In this document: in pieces, positions 14,848-26,362 of the stretch
Layout: each line of letters starts with the position of its first letter
Position numbering within the stretch: the stretch's first letter is position 1
Assembly: GCF_900013425.1 (NCBI RefSeq)
Contig: NZ_FBXK01000002.1
Coordinates: 234,460 to 298,459 of the forward strand
Direction: 5' to 3'
From: Sphingobium sp. Z007
GTDB taxonomy: Bacteria; Pseudomonadota; Alphaproteobacteria; Sphingomonadales; Sphingomonadaceae
DNA length: 64,000 nucleotides
The notes under the pieces: model-generated
What the model was told of the DNA's origin: nothing
What the model saw: only the letters and a program-made list of their open reading frames with translations
The model's database searches: none
Translations under genes and position numbers: made by a program

Positions 14848-17256
14848 TTGAAGACGTCCACCTTCGATCTGCGTGGATCATTCGAATCGCTCGACCATCT
14901 CGGCGTCGAAAAGCAGTTGCTGCGGGTTCCCGGCGTGACGCAGGTCTCCGCGAACGCCGCCTCCGACAGCGTCACCGTCAGCTTTGATGAAGCGCGCACC
15001 AGCGAAACCGCGATAGAGGAGCAGATCGCGGCATGCGGTTTCCATTGCGGCGGCCGGCTCGTCCCGCGGCACGTGTGCGTGATCGGAAGCACAACCCAGT
15101 CCTCTGTCTTGCCCGACGCGACGCATCCTCCCGATCATCGTTCCGATGGTGTCGCCGCAAGATCGGTTGCTCCCGATCGCAAGCCGGTGACGGCCGAACA
15201 CGACGCCATGGCGCACGAGATGGGCCATGGCGACGGCAAGGACATGGCGGCTATGGCGCGCGACATGCGCAACAGGTTTATCGTCAGCCTCGTTTTTGGC
15301 CTGCCGATCTTTGCGCTGTCGCCAATGGGTCTGGACCATCCCCTTCTGAAACCGATGTTCGGACTCAGTCTCGACCTGACCCTGTTCCTGCTTGCCAGCG
15401 CCGCGATCCTCTATCCGGTCTGGCCCTTCGTGGTCGCCGCGATCCGCGCGCTTCGGAACGGTGTGCTGAATATGGCGGTGCTCGTCCTGTTGAGCGTCGG
15501 CACCGGTTATCTGTTCAGCGTGGCGTCGACATTCCTGTTCAAGGGCCAGCAATTTTACGAGGCTTCCGCGGTCCTGCTCATCTTCATTCTGCTCGGCCAT
15601 TGGCTGGAGATGCGCGCTCGCGCCGGCGCGTCCCAGGCAATCCGCGCGCTCATGGATCTGGCGCCGCCCATGGCGACCGTGCAGCGCGACGGAAAGGACG
15701 TCGAAGTGCCGACCGCCGAGGTGCTGGCCGGCGATGTTGTGCTGATCCGGCCGGGCAACAAGATTCCCGTCGACGGCGAAATCCTCGAAGGCAAATCTGA
15801 GGTCGATGAGTCGATGCTCACGGGCGAATCGATGCCGGTGTCGAAGGCGGCCGGCGACACCGTGATCGGCGCGACGATCAACCGCAGCGGTAGCTTCCGC
15901 TATCGCGCGACCAAGGTTGGCGCCGACACCGCGCTCGCCCAGATCGTCAAGCTCGTCCAGGAAGCGCAGAACTCGAAGGCGCCGGCACAGCTGCTCGCCG
16001 ACCGGGCATCGCAGTGGCTGGTGCTCGCGGCAATTCTGATCGGTCTCGCGACGTTCGCCATCTGGTACTGGATTCTGGGTGGGACATTGCTGTTTGCGCT
16101 GACCATGACGATAACCGTTTTCGTGATCGCCTGCCCGGACGCCCTTGGCCTTGCCACGCCAATGGCGATAATGGTCGGTACCGGCCTTGGCGCGATGAAC
16201 GGCATCCTGTTCAAGAATGCCAGCGCGCTCGAGGATGCGACCAAGCTTGACGTCATCGTGTTCGACAAGACGGGGACCCTCACCATGGGCCGGCCCAATG
16301 TTGTCGAAGTAGTGACAGCGGAAGGCATCACCCGGGACGAGGTGCTTCGCATCGCCGGTGCGATCGAGCGCAACTCCGACCACCCGCTTGCGCTGGCGGT
16401 CCTCGAAGGTGCATCCGGTATCACCCTTCCCGAGACGCGCGATTTTGCCAATATAGAGGGGAAGGGCGCCAGCGCCCAGGTCGAGGGCGCAACCGTGGTG
16501 CTTGGCAACCGGCGTCTCATGGATGAAGGAAAAGTAGCGCTGGGAGCCCTCGAGGAACCTGGCGAGCGCCTGAAAGGGGCGGGGCGCACCGTTGTCCATG
16601 TTGCGCGCGGCGGCGAGATTCTCGGGTTGATCGCCATAGCGGATGCGGCGCGGCCAACCGCGAAGGCGACCGTCGCGGCGCTTCGGGAGCGCGGCGTCAA
16701 GGTCGCGATGATTACCGGCGACAACGCCGGCACGGCCAAGCGAATCGCCGATGAGCTTGGCATCGACATCGTCCTTGCCGATGTGCTTCCCGGTCAAAAG
16801 GCGGAGAAGGTCAAGGAGCTGCAGGCCCAGGGCCAGCGTGTCGGCATGGTCGGTGACGGGGTCAACGATGCCCCCGCGCTTACCCAGGCCGACGTAGGAT
16901 TTGCGATCGGGGCGGGCACCGACGTCGCGATGGAAAGCGCCGATGTCGTCCTGATGAAGAGCGACCCCTATGATATTGTCGGTGCCATAGCGCTCTCACG
17001 CGCCACGCTTCGCAAGATGCACCAGAATCTGTGGTGGGCAGTCGGCTACAATGTGATCGCCTTTCCACTCGCGGCGGGTGTGCTCTATCCGGTGCTGCTG
17101 AGCCCCGAGGTCGCTGCGCTGGCTATGTCGGGCAGCTCCGCACTCGTCGCGGTCAACGCGCTGCTGCTGAAGCGGACCCGGCTGGCGGGTATCAGTCGGG
17201 GCGGCATGAGTCGGGCCTCAGCGGTGGAGCACAATGCCGTTGGTGCCGCTGTTTGA
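14848..17256 (+). CDS. Cu-type P1B ATPase with CPD transport motif
   Basis: An 802-residue heavy-metal P-type ATPase. All catalytic motifs are present: TGES, phosphorylation site [11 protein letters not shown] (SDHPLAL), TGDN and [10 protein letters not shown]. The N-terminal domain (about 1-65) has the HMA fold pattern but lacks the CxxC metal site. It is followed by a His/Met segment ([16 protein letters not shown]). The TM6 transport motif is CPD ([13 protein letters not shown]) rather than CPC. TM7 ([12 protein letters not shown]) and TM8 (MSGSS) keep the Cu(I) pattern. The start TTG 14848 has GGAG seven bases upstream; a TTG at 14824 has none. Confidence 0.93.
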   Translation: MKTSTFDLRGSFESLDHLGVEKQLLRVPGVTQVSANAASDSVTVSFDEARTSETAIEEQIAACGFHCGGRLVPRHVCVIGSTTQSSVLPDATHPPDHRSDGVAARSVAPDRKPVTAEHDAMAHEMGHGDGKDMAAMARDMRNRFIVSLVFGLPIFALSPMGLDHPLLKPMFGLSLDLTLFLLASAAILYPVWPFVVAAIRALRNGVLNMAVLVLLSVGTGYLFSVASTFLFKGQQFYEASAVLLIFILLGHWLEMRARAGASQAIRALMDLAPPMATVQRDGKDVEVPTAEVLAGDVVLIRPGNKIPVDGEILEGKSEVDESMLTGESMPVSKAAGDTVIGATINRSGSFRYRATKVGADTALAQIVKLVQEAQNSKAPAQLLADRASQWLVLAAILIGLATFAIWYWILGGTLLFALTMTITVFVIACPDALGLATPMAIMVGTGLGAMNGILFKNASALEDATKLDVIVFDKTGTLTMGRPNVVEVVTAEGITRDEVLRIAGAIERNSDHPLALAVLEGASGITLPETRDFANIEGKGASAQVEGATVVLGNRRLMDEGKVALGALEEPGERLKGAGRTVVHVARGGEILGLIAIADAARPTAKATVAALRERGVKVAMITGDNAGTAKRIADELGIDIVLADVLPGQKAEKVKELQAQGQRVGMVGDGVNDAPALTQADVGFAIGAGTDVAMESADVVLMKSDPYDIVGAIALSRATLRKMHQNLWWAVGYNVIAFPLAAGVLYPVLLSPEVAALAMSGSSALVAVNALLLKRTRLAGISRGGMSRASAVEHNAVGAAV

Positions 17257-17334
17257 GACCGGCCCACGAGTGCGACCCCGGCCCTCGCGGCCCGCTATCT
17301 TGGTGTGCATGATTGCCGACAGGAGAAAGAACCG

Positions 17335-18102
17335 GTGGTGAAGGCGAAGAACGAACCCCGTTACGCCGAGCAGTTGCGCGCGCTCCAGATCGGGCTCACC
17401 GCCCTGCAGCGGGGAATCATCGAGGATGGCCGCAAGGTGCTGGTCATCGTCGAAGGGCGCGACGCAGCCGGCAAAGACGGCACGATAAAGCGTGTCGTCG
17501 AGCATCTGAGCCCGCGCGAAACCCGGGTGGTGGCACTCGGCCCCCCATCGGATCACGATCGCGGGTCGTGGTATTTCCAGCGCTGGGTCCCTCATCTGCC
17601 GGCTACCGGCGAGATCGTCCTGTTCAATCGTAGCTGGTACAATCGCGCCGGCGTGGAGCGCGTGATGGGCTTTTGCACCGACAAGGAATATGAGGAGTTT
17701 CTGACGACCGTCCCAATGTTCGAGCAGTTGCTCGAACATTGCGGGGTCACGCTGGTAAAATATTATCTCGATATCTCGAGGGCGGAACAGAAGAAACGCC
17801 TGACCGCCCGACGCGAGGATCCGCTCAAACAGTGGAAGATCAGCCCGATCGACGACCAGGCGAACAAGCGCTGGAAGGCCTACAGCAAGGCGCGCGATGC
17901 AATGCTCGCCCGCACGCACAGCATCGCGGCACCCTGGACGGTGGTTCGCGGGGACGACAAGCACCAGGCACGCCTCGCGCTGATCAGGGATCTGCTGACC
18001 CGGCTGGGAGAAACGGATTCTGATCGCTATGGCCACCCTGATCCCAACACCGCCTTCCTTTATGACGATGCCGCCCGAGAACAGGGGCTGATCGCGCCGT
18101 GA
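17335..18102 (+). CDS. ppk2: Polyphosphate kinase 2 (PPK2 family)
   Basis: A 255-residue PPK2-family kinase. The Walker A loop is VEGRDAAGKDGTIKRVVEHLSPR, followed by the conserved WYFQRWVPHLPATGEIVLFNRSWYNRAGVERVMGF block and a Lid region (KKRLTARREDPLKQWKISPID). PPK2 enzymes transfer phosphate between polyphosphate and nucleotides and usually favour making GTP or ATP from polyphosphate. The start GTG 17335 lies nine bases after AGGAG. Downstream energy genes suggest a role in ATP supply when respiration is limited. Confidence 0.93.
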   Translation: MVKAKNEPRYAEQLRALQIGLTALQRGIIEDGRKVLVIVEGRDAAGKDGTIKRVVEHLSPRETRVVALGPPSDHDRGSWYFQRWVPHLPATGEIVLFNRSWYNRAGVERVMGFCTDKEYEEFLTTVPMFEQLLEHCGVTLVKYYLDISRAEQKKRLTARREDPLKQWKISPIDDQANKRWKAYSKARDAMLARTHSIAAPWTVVRGDDKHQARLALIRDLLTRLGETDSDRYGHPDPNTAFLYDDAAREQGLIAP

Positions 18103-18230
18103 GCGAGCCTCTTGCGTCATCACGCGGCGGGCGAAGTCGTTGCCGCTCACGTGAAATGAAATTTGCATGAGCCAAAGAAGGATCAGGCTATGTTCTGGGT
18201 CCAGTTTCTATTCCAGGGAAGCTCGATAGC

Positions 18231-19553
18231 GTGCCGAGCCTAGAGGAAGCCCGAGTCTCAGACCTCCAGAACGGACGTTCGGAATGCGTTTGCGTAACCT
18301 TGGATCGCGCCGCCCTGAGCGACGCACTCGTCCGGGAGACGGGCGATCTGGCAATGCGAGCGTCATATCTGGAAACGCGTCCGCATCTATTCTCGGACGT
18401 CGCGGTGTTCATCAATGTGTCCCAACTCGCCGGGATGCAGCGCATCATCGCCGCGATCGAGACGGTCGCCCGCCACCCGGATTATCTGGCAGCCACCATG
18501 GCCTGGGCGCCAGTAAGTGCCCGACAGGACTTTGGTCCGCACGGCGTCTTCATGGGCTATGACTTCCATCTGAGCGAGCGCGGCCCGGCCCTGATCGAAA
18601 TAAATACCAATGCAGGAGGAGCAATGTTGAATGCCGTGCTCGCGCGGGCACAACGAGTCTGCTGTCCTTCCGAGCCGACAGATTTTCTTCGCGCAGATCC
18701 GTTTGAGTCCGTGGTCGCGGCCATGTTCTCGAAGGAATGGCGCTATCAACGCGGCAGCGGCGAACCGGTCTCCATCGCCATCGTCGATGACGATCCCGTA
18801 TCGCAATATCTGTTTCCCGAGTTTCTGTTGACCCGCCATTTGCTGGAGCGGGCCGGCCATAGCGTCTGCATCGCCGATCCTTCTGAATTCGCCTATGCGT
18901 CCGGCACTCTTCGCTATGGGGACCGGAATGTGGATCTCATCTACAACCGGCTCGTCGATTTCTCGCTCGATCGACCCGAGCACTCGGCATTGCGAGCGGC
19001 ATATCTCGACGGCTCGGTGGTCGTAACGCCCAATCCCCATGTCCACGCGAAATTCGCCGACAAGCGCAATCTCACCCTGCTGTCCGACACCGCGCAGCTG
19101 CGGGAATGGGGTTTCGACCCGGCAATTGTCGACACGCTTGTTGCCGGGATTCCGGCAACCGAACGGGTCGACAAGGCTTCCGCCGAGCGGCTTTGGGCGG
19201 GCCGCAGGCAATTCTTCTTCAAGCCGGCCGGAGGGTATGGGAGCAAAGCGGCCTATCGTGGCGACAAGCTGACGAAATCGGTGTGGGCCGAGATCCTGGA
19301 GAGCGACTATGTCGCCCAAGCCTATGTGCGACCAAGCGAGCGGATCATCCGGCTGGATGGAGAGACGGTTAAGCGCAAGATCGACGTTCGTCTCTACACC
19401 TATGATGGGGAGCCGCTTGTTGCCGCAGCGCGACTATATCAGGGCCAAACCACCAATATGCGCACCGCCGGTGGTGGGTTCGCGCCTGTTCTGCTGATGG
19501 CCGCCGACGATTCGCCGCAGGACTGCGACAGGTGCGCCACTGGCGAGGCGTGA
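18231..19553 (+). CDS. Circularly permuted ATP-grasp-like protein of unknown function
   Basis: A 440-residue protein starting at GTG 18231. The N-terminal part includes YDFHLSERGPALIEINTNAGGAML, resembling the ATP-grasp Mg-ligand region. The C-terminal part has FFFKPAGGYGSKAAYRG, resembling the nucleotide-clamping loop. That order suggests a circularly permuted ATP-grasp ligase of the glutathionylspermidine-synthase type. The end DVRLYTYDGEPLVAAARLYQG fits catalytic acidic residues. The substrate is unknown. It lies between ppk2 and the N-ATPase operon in the same direction. No partner peptide gene is visible. Confidence 0.6.
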   Translation: MPSLEEARVSDLQNGRSECVCVTLDRAALSDALVRETGDLAMRASYLETRPHLFSDVAVFINVSQLAGMQRIIAAIETVARHPDYLAATMAWAPVSARQDFGPHGVFMGYDFHLSERGPALIEINTNAGGAMLNAVLARAQRVCCPSEPTDFLRADPFESVVAAMFSKEWRYQRGSGEPVSIAIVDDDPVSQYLFPEFLLTRHLLERAGHSVCIADPSEFAYASGTLRYGDRNVDLIYNRLVDFSLDRPEHSALRAAYLDGSVVVTPNPHVHAKFADKRNLTLLSDTAQLREWGFDPAIVDTLVAGIPATERVDKASAERLWAGRRQFFFKPAGGYGSKAAYRGDKLTKSVWAEILESDYVAQAYVRPSERIIRLDGETVKRKIDVRLYTYDGEPLVAAARLYQGQTTNMRTAGGGFAPVLLMAADDSPQDCDRCATGEA

Positions 19554-21546
<1,993 letters not shown>

Positions 21547-21550
<4 letters not shown>

Positions 21551-21828
21551 CCCAGGATCTGCCACCCGAGCAGGAACGGCTCGTGGACGCGGTCAAACAG
21601 CGCGCTGAACGTCGACGCAGGGCGCGGGGATTGCCCTCCTTTGCGCGCAATTTCGGCCAGATCGGCGTGCTTGGCTGGCAGGTCGTCGTGCCGGCGTTAA
21701 TTGCGCTCGCGATCGGCCGCTGGCTCGACCATCGGCTGTCCAGCGGTATCTTCTGGACCGCGCCGCTGCTGATCCTTGGCGTGAGCCTCGGCTGCTGGTC
21801 GGCCTGGAAGTGGATCGGGCGGCAATGA
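21547..21828 (+). CDS. atpQ: N-ATPase AtpQ (AtpZ/AtpI-like) membrane protein
   Basis: A 93-residue protein with a charged N-terminus (QERLVDAVKQRAERRRRARG), then two transmembrane helices (WQVVVPALIALAIGRWLD and FWTAPLLILGVSLGCWSAWKW). This layout and position define AtpQ in N-ATPase operons. It is related to AtpZ/AtpI proteins, proposed to help c-ring assembly or ion binding. It overlaps both neighbours by 4 bases. Confidence 0.88.
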
Positions 21829-22091
21829 CGCCCTGGGCCGTCCTCCTGTTTCTGCTGCTCGGCGCCGCTGCCGGAACAGCACATTACCTGGCTATCGCGA
21901 AGGATGCTGACCTGCTCGTCCATGGCGGATCGATTATGCTGTCGCTCGGCCTGCGGCTCGGTCGGATGCTTCTGACGCTCGGCGTGCTGCTCGTTGCCGC
22001 AAGGCAGGGCTGGGTGGACCTACTCGCGGCTGCGGCCGGGTTCATGGCGGCGCGACAGGTCGTGCTGCACCGACTGAAAGCGGTGTCGTGA
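21825..22091 (+). CDS. atpR: N-ATPase AtpR membrane protein
   Basis: An 88-residue protein with about three hydrophobic helices (AVLLFLLLGAAAGTAHYL, LRLGRMLLTLGVLLVAARQGW, LLAAAAGFMAARQVVL). AtpR is specific to N-ATPase operons and is thought to interact with the c subunits during assembly. ATG 21825 overlaps the atpQ stop. Confidence 0.88.
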   Translation: MTPWAVLLFLLLGAAAGTAHYLAIAKDADLLVHGGSIMLSLGLRLGRMLLTLGVLLVAARQGWVDLLAAAAGFMAARQVVLHRLKAVS

Positions 22092-22792
22092 AGTTCGCCT
22101 CTCCGCTCGAAAGCCATATCCTGTTCACGATCGGACCGGTTCCGATCAGCCAGCCGGTCGTCACGACATGGGGCATCATGGCGGTGCTGACGATCGGTTG
22201 TTGGCTTCTGACCCGGCGGCTCGGCCTTCGTCCCACCAGGACCCAGGCGGCGCTGGAACTGGTGGTCGAAGTGATCGCGCGCCAGATTCGCGAGACGATG
22301 GACGCTGAGCCACGGCCCTATCTGCCCCTGATCGGGACGCTCTTCATCTTCCTGCTCGTCGCAAACTGGTCATCGCTCTTGCCCGGCGTCGAACCGCCTA
22401 CGGCGGCCCTCGAAACCGATGCGGCGCTGGCCTTGATCGTGTTCGGCGCGACGCTCTGGTTCGGTGTCCGGGCGCTTGGCGCGCGCGGTTATCTGCGCAG
22501 TTTCGCGCAGCCGTCGATCCTGCTCGTGCCGCTCAATCTCGTTGAGCTGTTCACCCGCAGCTTCTCCTTGATGGTGCGCCTGTTCGGCAATGTCATGAGC
22601 GGCGTGTTCATGATCGGCGTCGTGCTGAGCCTTGCCGGGTTGCTCGTACCGATCCCGCTGATGGCGCTCGAGATGCTGACCGGAGCCGTCCAGGCCTACA
22701 TCTTCGGCGCGCTCGCAATGGTCTTTATCGGCAGCGCCATCAGCGAAGCGAACCCATCCCCGAAAGCGCCGAACCACGAGGTCTCTTCATGA
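22088..22792 (+). CDS. atpB: N-ATPase subunit a
   Basis: A 234-residue membrane subunit a. The essential arginine is in FTRSFSLMVRLFGNVMSG, within helix 4 of the stator channel. The final block GAVQAYIFGALAMVFIGSAI is also typical. The start is GTG 22088, overlapping the atpR stop. Together with the c ring it forms the ion path. Confidence 0.94.
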   Translation: MKFASPLESHILFTIGPVPISQPVVTTWGIMAVLTIGCWLLTRRLGLRPTRTQAALELVVEVIARQIRETMDAEPRPYLPLIGTLFIFLLVANWSSLLPGVEPPTAALETDAALALIVFGATLWFGVRALGARGYLRSFAQPSILLVPLNLVELFTRSFSLMVRLFGNVMSGVFMIGVVLSLAGLLVPIPLMALEMLTGAVQAYIFGALAMVFIGSAISEANPSPKAPNHEVSS

Positions 22793-23031
22793 ACTGGATC
22801 CACATCGTCAGCATCCTCGGCGCGGCGTTCGCCATCGCCATCGGCGCGATCGCGCCGGCACTCGCCCAAGGCAAGGCGGTCGCCGCAGCGATGGATGCGA
22901 TCGCTCGCCAGCCTGAGGCGGCGAACACCGTCTCGCGCACCCTGTTCGTGGGCCTGGCCATGATCGAGACGATGGCGATCTATTGTCTCGTGATCGCGCT
23001 GCTGCTGCTCTTCGCCAATCCCTTCGCTTGA
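22789..23031 (+). CDS. atpE: N-ATPase subunit c with Na+-type ligands
   Basis: An 80-residue helical hairpin. Helix 1 contains IAPALAQGKAV with Gln27, and the loop is ARQPEA. Helix 2 contains MIETMAIY with Glu60, Thr61 and Tyr65. Aligned with the Ilyobacter c subunit (Q32, E65, S66, Y70), the sodium-coordinating positions are conserved, with Thr for Ser. A proton-only ring would usually lack this combination, so Na+ coupling is predicted. The start overlaps the atpB stop. Confidence 0.95.
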   Translation: MNWIHIVSILGAAFAIAIGAIAPALAQGKAVAAAMDAIARQPEAANTVSRTLFVGLAMIETMAIYCLVIALLLLFANPFA

Positions 23032-23032
23032 C

Positions 23033-23785
23033 ATGCGTATCGACTGGTGGACGCTGGCGCTGCAGGCGATCAACGTCGTCATCCTCGTCTGGCTGCTCGC
23101 ACGCTTCCTTTTTCGTCCGGTGATGGGGGCTATCACCGCGCGCCAGACGGCTATGGACCAGCTGCTCGCCGATGCGGAGTCTGCAAAGGCAGCTGCGCTC
23201 AAGCTGGAAGCGGATCTTAAGGCGCAGACCGACGCCTTCGCCGCCGATGGAGAGGCACGCCGGTCAGCTTTGCTGGCCAGCATAGAGGCCGAACGCAGCC
23301 GCCTCCTTGATGCGGCCACGATCGAGACCGATGCAAAAGCGAAGCAGGCGCTTGCTTCTGTCGAGGACGCGCAAAAGGGCATGGCGACACAGTTAGAGGA
23401 AAAAGCGGCCGTGCTCGCGGGACAGATGGCGTCTGCGTTGCTGCGCCGGCTACCGGCCGCGGGCACCACCGATATGATGTTCGCTGCCCTGCTCGAACGG
23501 GTCGAACGCTTGCCGGTTGAGGAACGCCGAGCCCTGGCCGGTGACACTCCTCTCGCCATCGTGACGCCGGCCGCGCTCGATGGGGAGACCCAAGCGCGAT
23601 GCGTGCAAAAGCTCGAAGAGGCACTGCCGGGGCTTGCAGCACCGAACTTCACCGTCGATCCCGCGCTGATTGCCGGGTTCGAGCTCCATGGACCGCACAT
23701 GCTCGTCCGTAACAGCTGGCGAGCCGATCTCGACACGCAGCTGGCGGCACTCAAGGAGGACGATCATGCCGGGCTCCGCGGATGA
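23033..23785 (+). CDS. atpF: N-ATPase long subunit b
   Basis: A 250-residue stator b subunit with one N-terminal membrane helix ([18 protein letters not shown]) followed by a long Ala/Glu/Lys-rich coiled coil. It is about 90 residues longer than the usual F-type b. N-ATPases have no separate delta gene, and the extra C-terminal part (about 140-250) probably replaces it. It overlaps atpA by about 20 bases. Confidence 0.92.
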   Translation: MRIDWWTLALQAINVVILVWLLARFLFRPVMGAITARQTAMDQLLADAESAKAAALKLEADLKAQTDAFAADGEARRSALLASIEAERSRLLDAATIETDAKAKQALASVEDAQKGMATQLEEKAAVLAGQMASALLRRLPAAGTTDMMFAALLERVERLPVEERRALAGDTPLAIVTPAALDGETQARCVQKLEEALPGLAAPNFTVDPALIAGFELHGPHMLVRNSWRADLDTQLAALKEDDHAGLRG

Positions 23786-25286
23786 ATGGCTTGCCCGGGC
23801 CGCGACGCGCGTGGCCGCGGCGGAAATCGGCGCACAGGTCCGCCAGATCGGCCGCGTCGAATCAATCCGCGATGGCGTAGCGCTGGTCTCGGGTTTGGCG
23901 GAGGCACGGCTCGACGAATTGCTGCAGTTTGCCGGAGGTCAGGCGGGCTTCGTACAAACGCTCGACCGCGATCGCATCGGCTGCGTGATGCTTGAGGATG
24001 CTGACAGCATCGAGGCGGGGGACATCGTCTCGGGCACCGGCGCAGTGGTGCGCACGCCGGTGGGGCGAGGACTGCTCGGCCGTATCGTCGATCCACTCGG
24101 CCGACCACTCGATGGCGGGGCGGCGATCGTCGCCGAGCGGTTCGAGTCGGTGGAGCGCCCCGCGCCGTCGATCATCGATCGCGACCTCGTCGTTCAGCCG
24201 GTGCAGACCGGGATATTGGTCATCGACGCGATGTTCGCGCTCGGCCGCGGCCAGCGCGAGCTGATCCTGGGCGACCGCGCGACCGGCAAGACCGCGCTCG
24301 CCGTCGATGCGATCATCAACCAGCGGTCGAGCGACATGATATGCATCTATGTCGCGATCGGCCAGAAATCCTCCAGTGTCGCGCGCGTGATCGATCAGGT
24401 GCGCCGCCATGGCGCGCCGGAACGCTGCATCTTCGTGGTCGCGAGCCCGGCTTCCGCACCGGGGTTGCAATGGATCGCGCCGTTTGCCGCGTTCACCATG
24501 GCGGAATATTTCCGCGATCAGGGCGGCCATGCGCTCGTTGTGCTCGACGACCTCACCAGGCATGCCGCCACGCACCGCGAGATCGCGCTGCTGACCGGCC
24601 AGCCGCCGGGACGCGAGGCCTATCCAGGCGACGTTTTCTACCTCCATTCGCGGCTGCTGGAGCGCGCCGCCCGCATGTCGCCCGAAAAGGGCGGCGGTTC
24701 GCTCACGGCGCTGCCGATCGCGGAGACCGATGCCGGCAATGTCAGCGCCTATATCCCGACCAACCTGATCTCGATCACCGACGGGCAGATCGTGCTCGAC
24801 ACCCGGTTGTTCGCCGAAGGCCACAAACCCGCGGTCGATGTCGGCACCAGCGTCAGCCGCGTGGGCGGCAAGACGCAGGCCCGGGCGCTGCGGGACGCGA
24901 GCGGCACGATGCGGCTCGACTATGCCCAGTTCCTCGAACTCGAGATGTTCACCCGCTTCGGCGAGCAGCCAGAGCCGCGCGTGAAGGCCCAGATCGAGCG
25001 TGGCAGGCGGCTGCGCGCATTACTCTCCCAGCCGCGCTTCCAGCCTCTGCGGGTCGTCGATCAGGTGGCGCTGGCAATCGCGCTCACGGAGGGCCTCCTG
25101 GATGCCCTGGCGATCCCCGACATCACTGCGATCCGCGCGACGCTGCCGTCATGGCTCGATGCCAACGCCGCCGAGCTCACAGGGCAGGTCGAGGATAAGG
25201 GGACAATGGATGCGACGTTGCGGGCCGCATTGTTGGCGGCCGTGCAACGGATGATCGCCAGTTCCAGCGCTGGCGCCGCGACATGA
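23766..25286 (+). CDS. atpA: N-ATPase alpha subunit
   Basis: A 506-residue alpha subunit with the P-loop [15 protein letters not shown], the conserved [14 protein letters not shown] and the DLTRHA region. It ends with a domain matching other alpha subunits. ATG 23766 is preceded by AAGGAGG. Alpha and beta form the catalytic hexamer. Alpha is encoded late in the operon, as expected for N-ATPases and unlike the usual atpIBEFHAGDC order. Confidence 0.95.
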   Translation: MPGSADEWLARAATRVAAAEIGAQVRQIGRVESIRDGVALVSGLAEARLDELLQFAGGQAGFVQTLDRDRIGCVMLEDADSIEAGDIVSGTGAVVRTPVGRGLLGRIVDPLGRPLDGGAAIVAERFESVERPAPSIIDRDLVVQPVQTGILVIDAMFALGRGQRELILGDRATGKTALAVDAIINQRSSDMICIYVAIGQKSSSVARVIDQVRRHGAPERCIFVVASPASAPGLQWIAPFAAFTMAEYFRDQGGHALVVLDDLTRHAATHREIALLTGQPPGREAYPGDVFYLHSRLLERAARMSPEKGGGSLTALPIAETDAGNVSAYIPTNLISITDGQIVLDTRLFAEGHKPAVDVGTSVSRVGGKTQARALRDASGTMRLDYAQFLELEMFTRFGEQPEPRVKAQIERGRRLRALLSQPRFQPLRVVDQVALAIALTEGLLDALAIPDITAIRATLPSWLDANAAELTGQVEDKGTMDATLRAALLAAVQRMIASSSAGAAT

Positions 25287-26149
25287 GCGATCGTCTGGCC
25301 ACTGTCGGGCGACGGATCGCCACTGTGCGGCAACTCGGTGCGGTGGTCAATGCGATGCGCGGCATCGCCGGCGCCCGTGCCCAGCAGGGCCGCGCGTTGT
25401 TGCCCGCGATCCGCGCCTATGCCGCGACGGCGGGTCATGCGATTGGGAAGGCGCGGCAGCTACAGACAGGACCTGCGGCACCGCCGCTGAACAGCGCAAA
25501 GGGCAAGACAGGTCTTATCGTCTTCGGCGCAGAGCAGGGGTTCGCGGGCGCCTTTCCAGAGCAGGTCTTGAACGCCGCTGCGAGCGGTTCCCAAGCGGCG
25601 CACTTCTTCCTCGTCGGCGACCGTGCCGCCGCGCTTGCTGCCGAGCGGTCACTGCCCGTCGCTTGGGCCACCAGCCTTCCCAGTCGCGCCGCTGCGCTTG
25701 CCAATATGGCAACCGAACTGCTTGGCGCCCTCTACGATTATGTGGCCGTGGCCGGCGCGGTCCCGGTCGCAATGATCTATCCGGTCTGGACGGCAGGGCA
25801 TGGTGCGTCGGTCGTCCGCCGCAGCCTTTTGCCGCTCGATCCCGATATGTTTCCGCCGGAGCCAGTTGGGTCGATACCCCTGATCAATCTGCCGGCAAGC
25901 GACCTCGTCGAGCGCTTGGCCCAGGAATATGTCTTCGCCCAGCTGTGCGAAGCGGCCACCGAGGCCTTCGCCGCTGAAAACGAGGCTCGCATGGCGACGA
26001 TGGCGGCCGCGAAAACCAATATCGACGCCAGACTCCAGGCACTTGAACGCGAGGAACGGCTGACGCGTCAGGAGGAAATCACCGCCGAGGTGGTTGAGCT
26101 GGCGGCCGGGGCACGCGCACGCGGCCGAACCAGGGCGGTATCGGAGTAG
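25283..26149 (+). CDS. atpG: N-ATPase gamma subunit
   Basis: A 288-residue gamma subunit. The N-terminal helix ([28 protein letters not shown]) and the C-terminal helix ([26 protein letters not shown]) form the central shaft coiled coil. A short nucleotide-fold-like middle ([17 protein letters not shown]) is present. It is the last gene of the operon and overlaps atpA by ATGA. Confidence 0.92.
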   Translation: MSDRLATVGRRIATVRQLGAVVNAMRGIAGARAQQGRALLPAIRAYAATAGHAIGKARQLQTGPAAPPLNSAKGKTGLIVFGAEQGFAGAFPEQVLNAAASGSQAAHFFLVGDRAAALAAERSLPVAWATSLPSRAAALANMATELLGALYDYVAVAGAVPVAMIYPVWTAGHGASVVRRSLLPLDPDMFPPEPVGSIPLINLPASDLVERLAQEYVFAQLCEAATEAFAAENEARMATMAAAKTNIDARLQALEREERLTRQEEITAEVVELAAGARARGRTRAVSE

Positions 26150-26362
26150 GGGGCCGAGCTGATGCCGGAAGCGACGTGATTGCCTGGTATAAGTGTGCGG
26201 CACTGCCATCCGTATCAATACGCATGTTGTGAGCAGTCTGCGCCATTCATGGGTGCGCAAGCAGTTTGAGCGCTGCGCGGTGGCGCATCAGCGCTCCGGC
26301 AAACACCAGCTCCGGCTCGGCGGCCGGGAAACCATGCCTTTTCAGTTTCAGGAAGAATGACC

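Noticed and set aside
14878..16797. A 639-codon open frame on the minus strand across the P-type ATPase gene
   Set aside because: It is antisense to a clear ATPase with all motifs; long antisense frames arise easily in GC-rich coding DNA.
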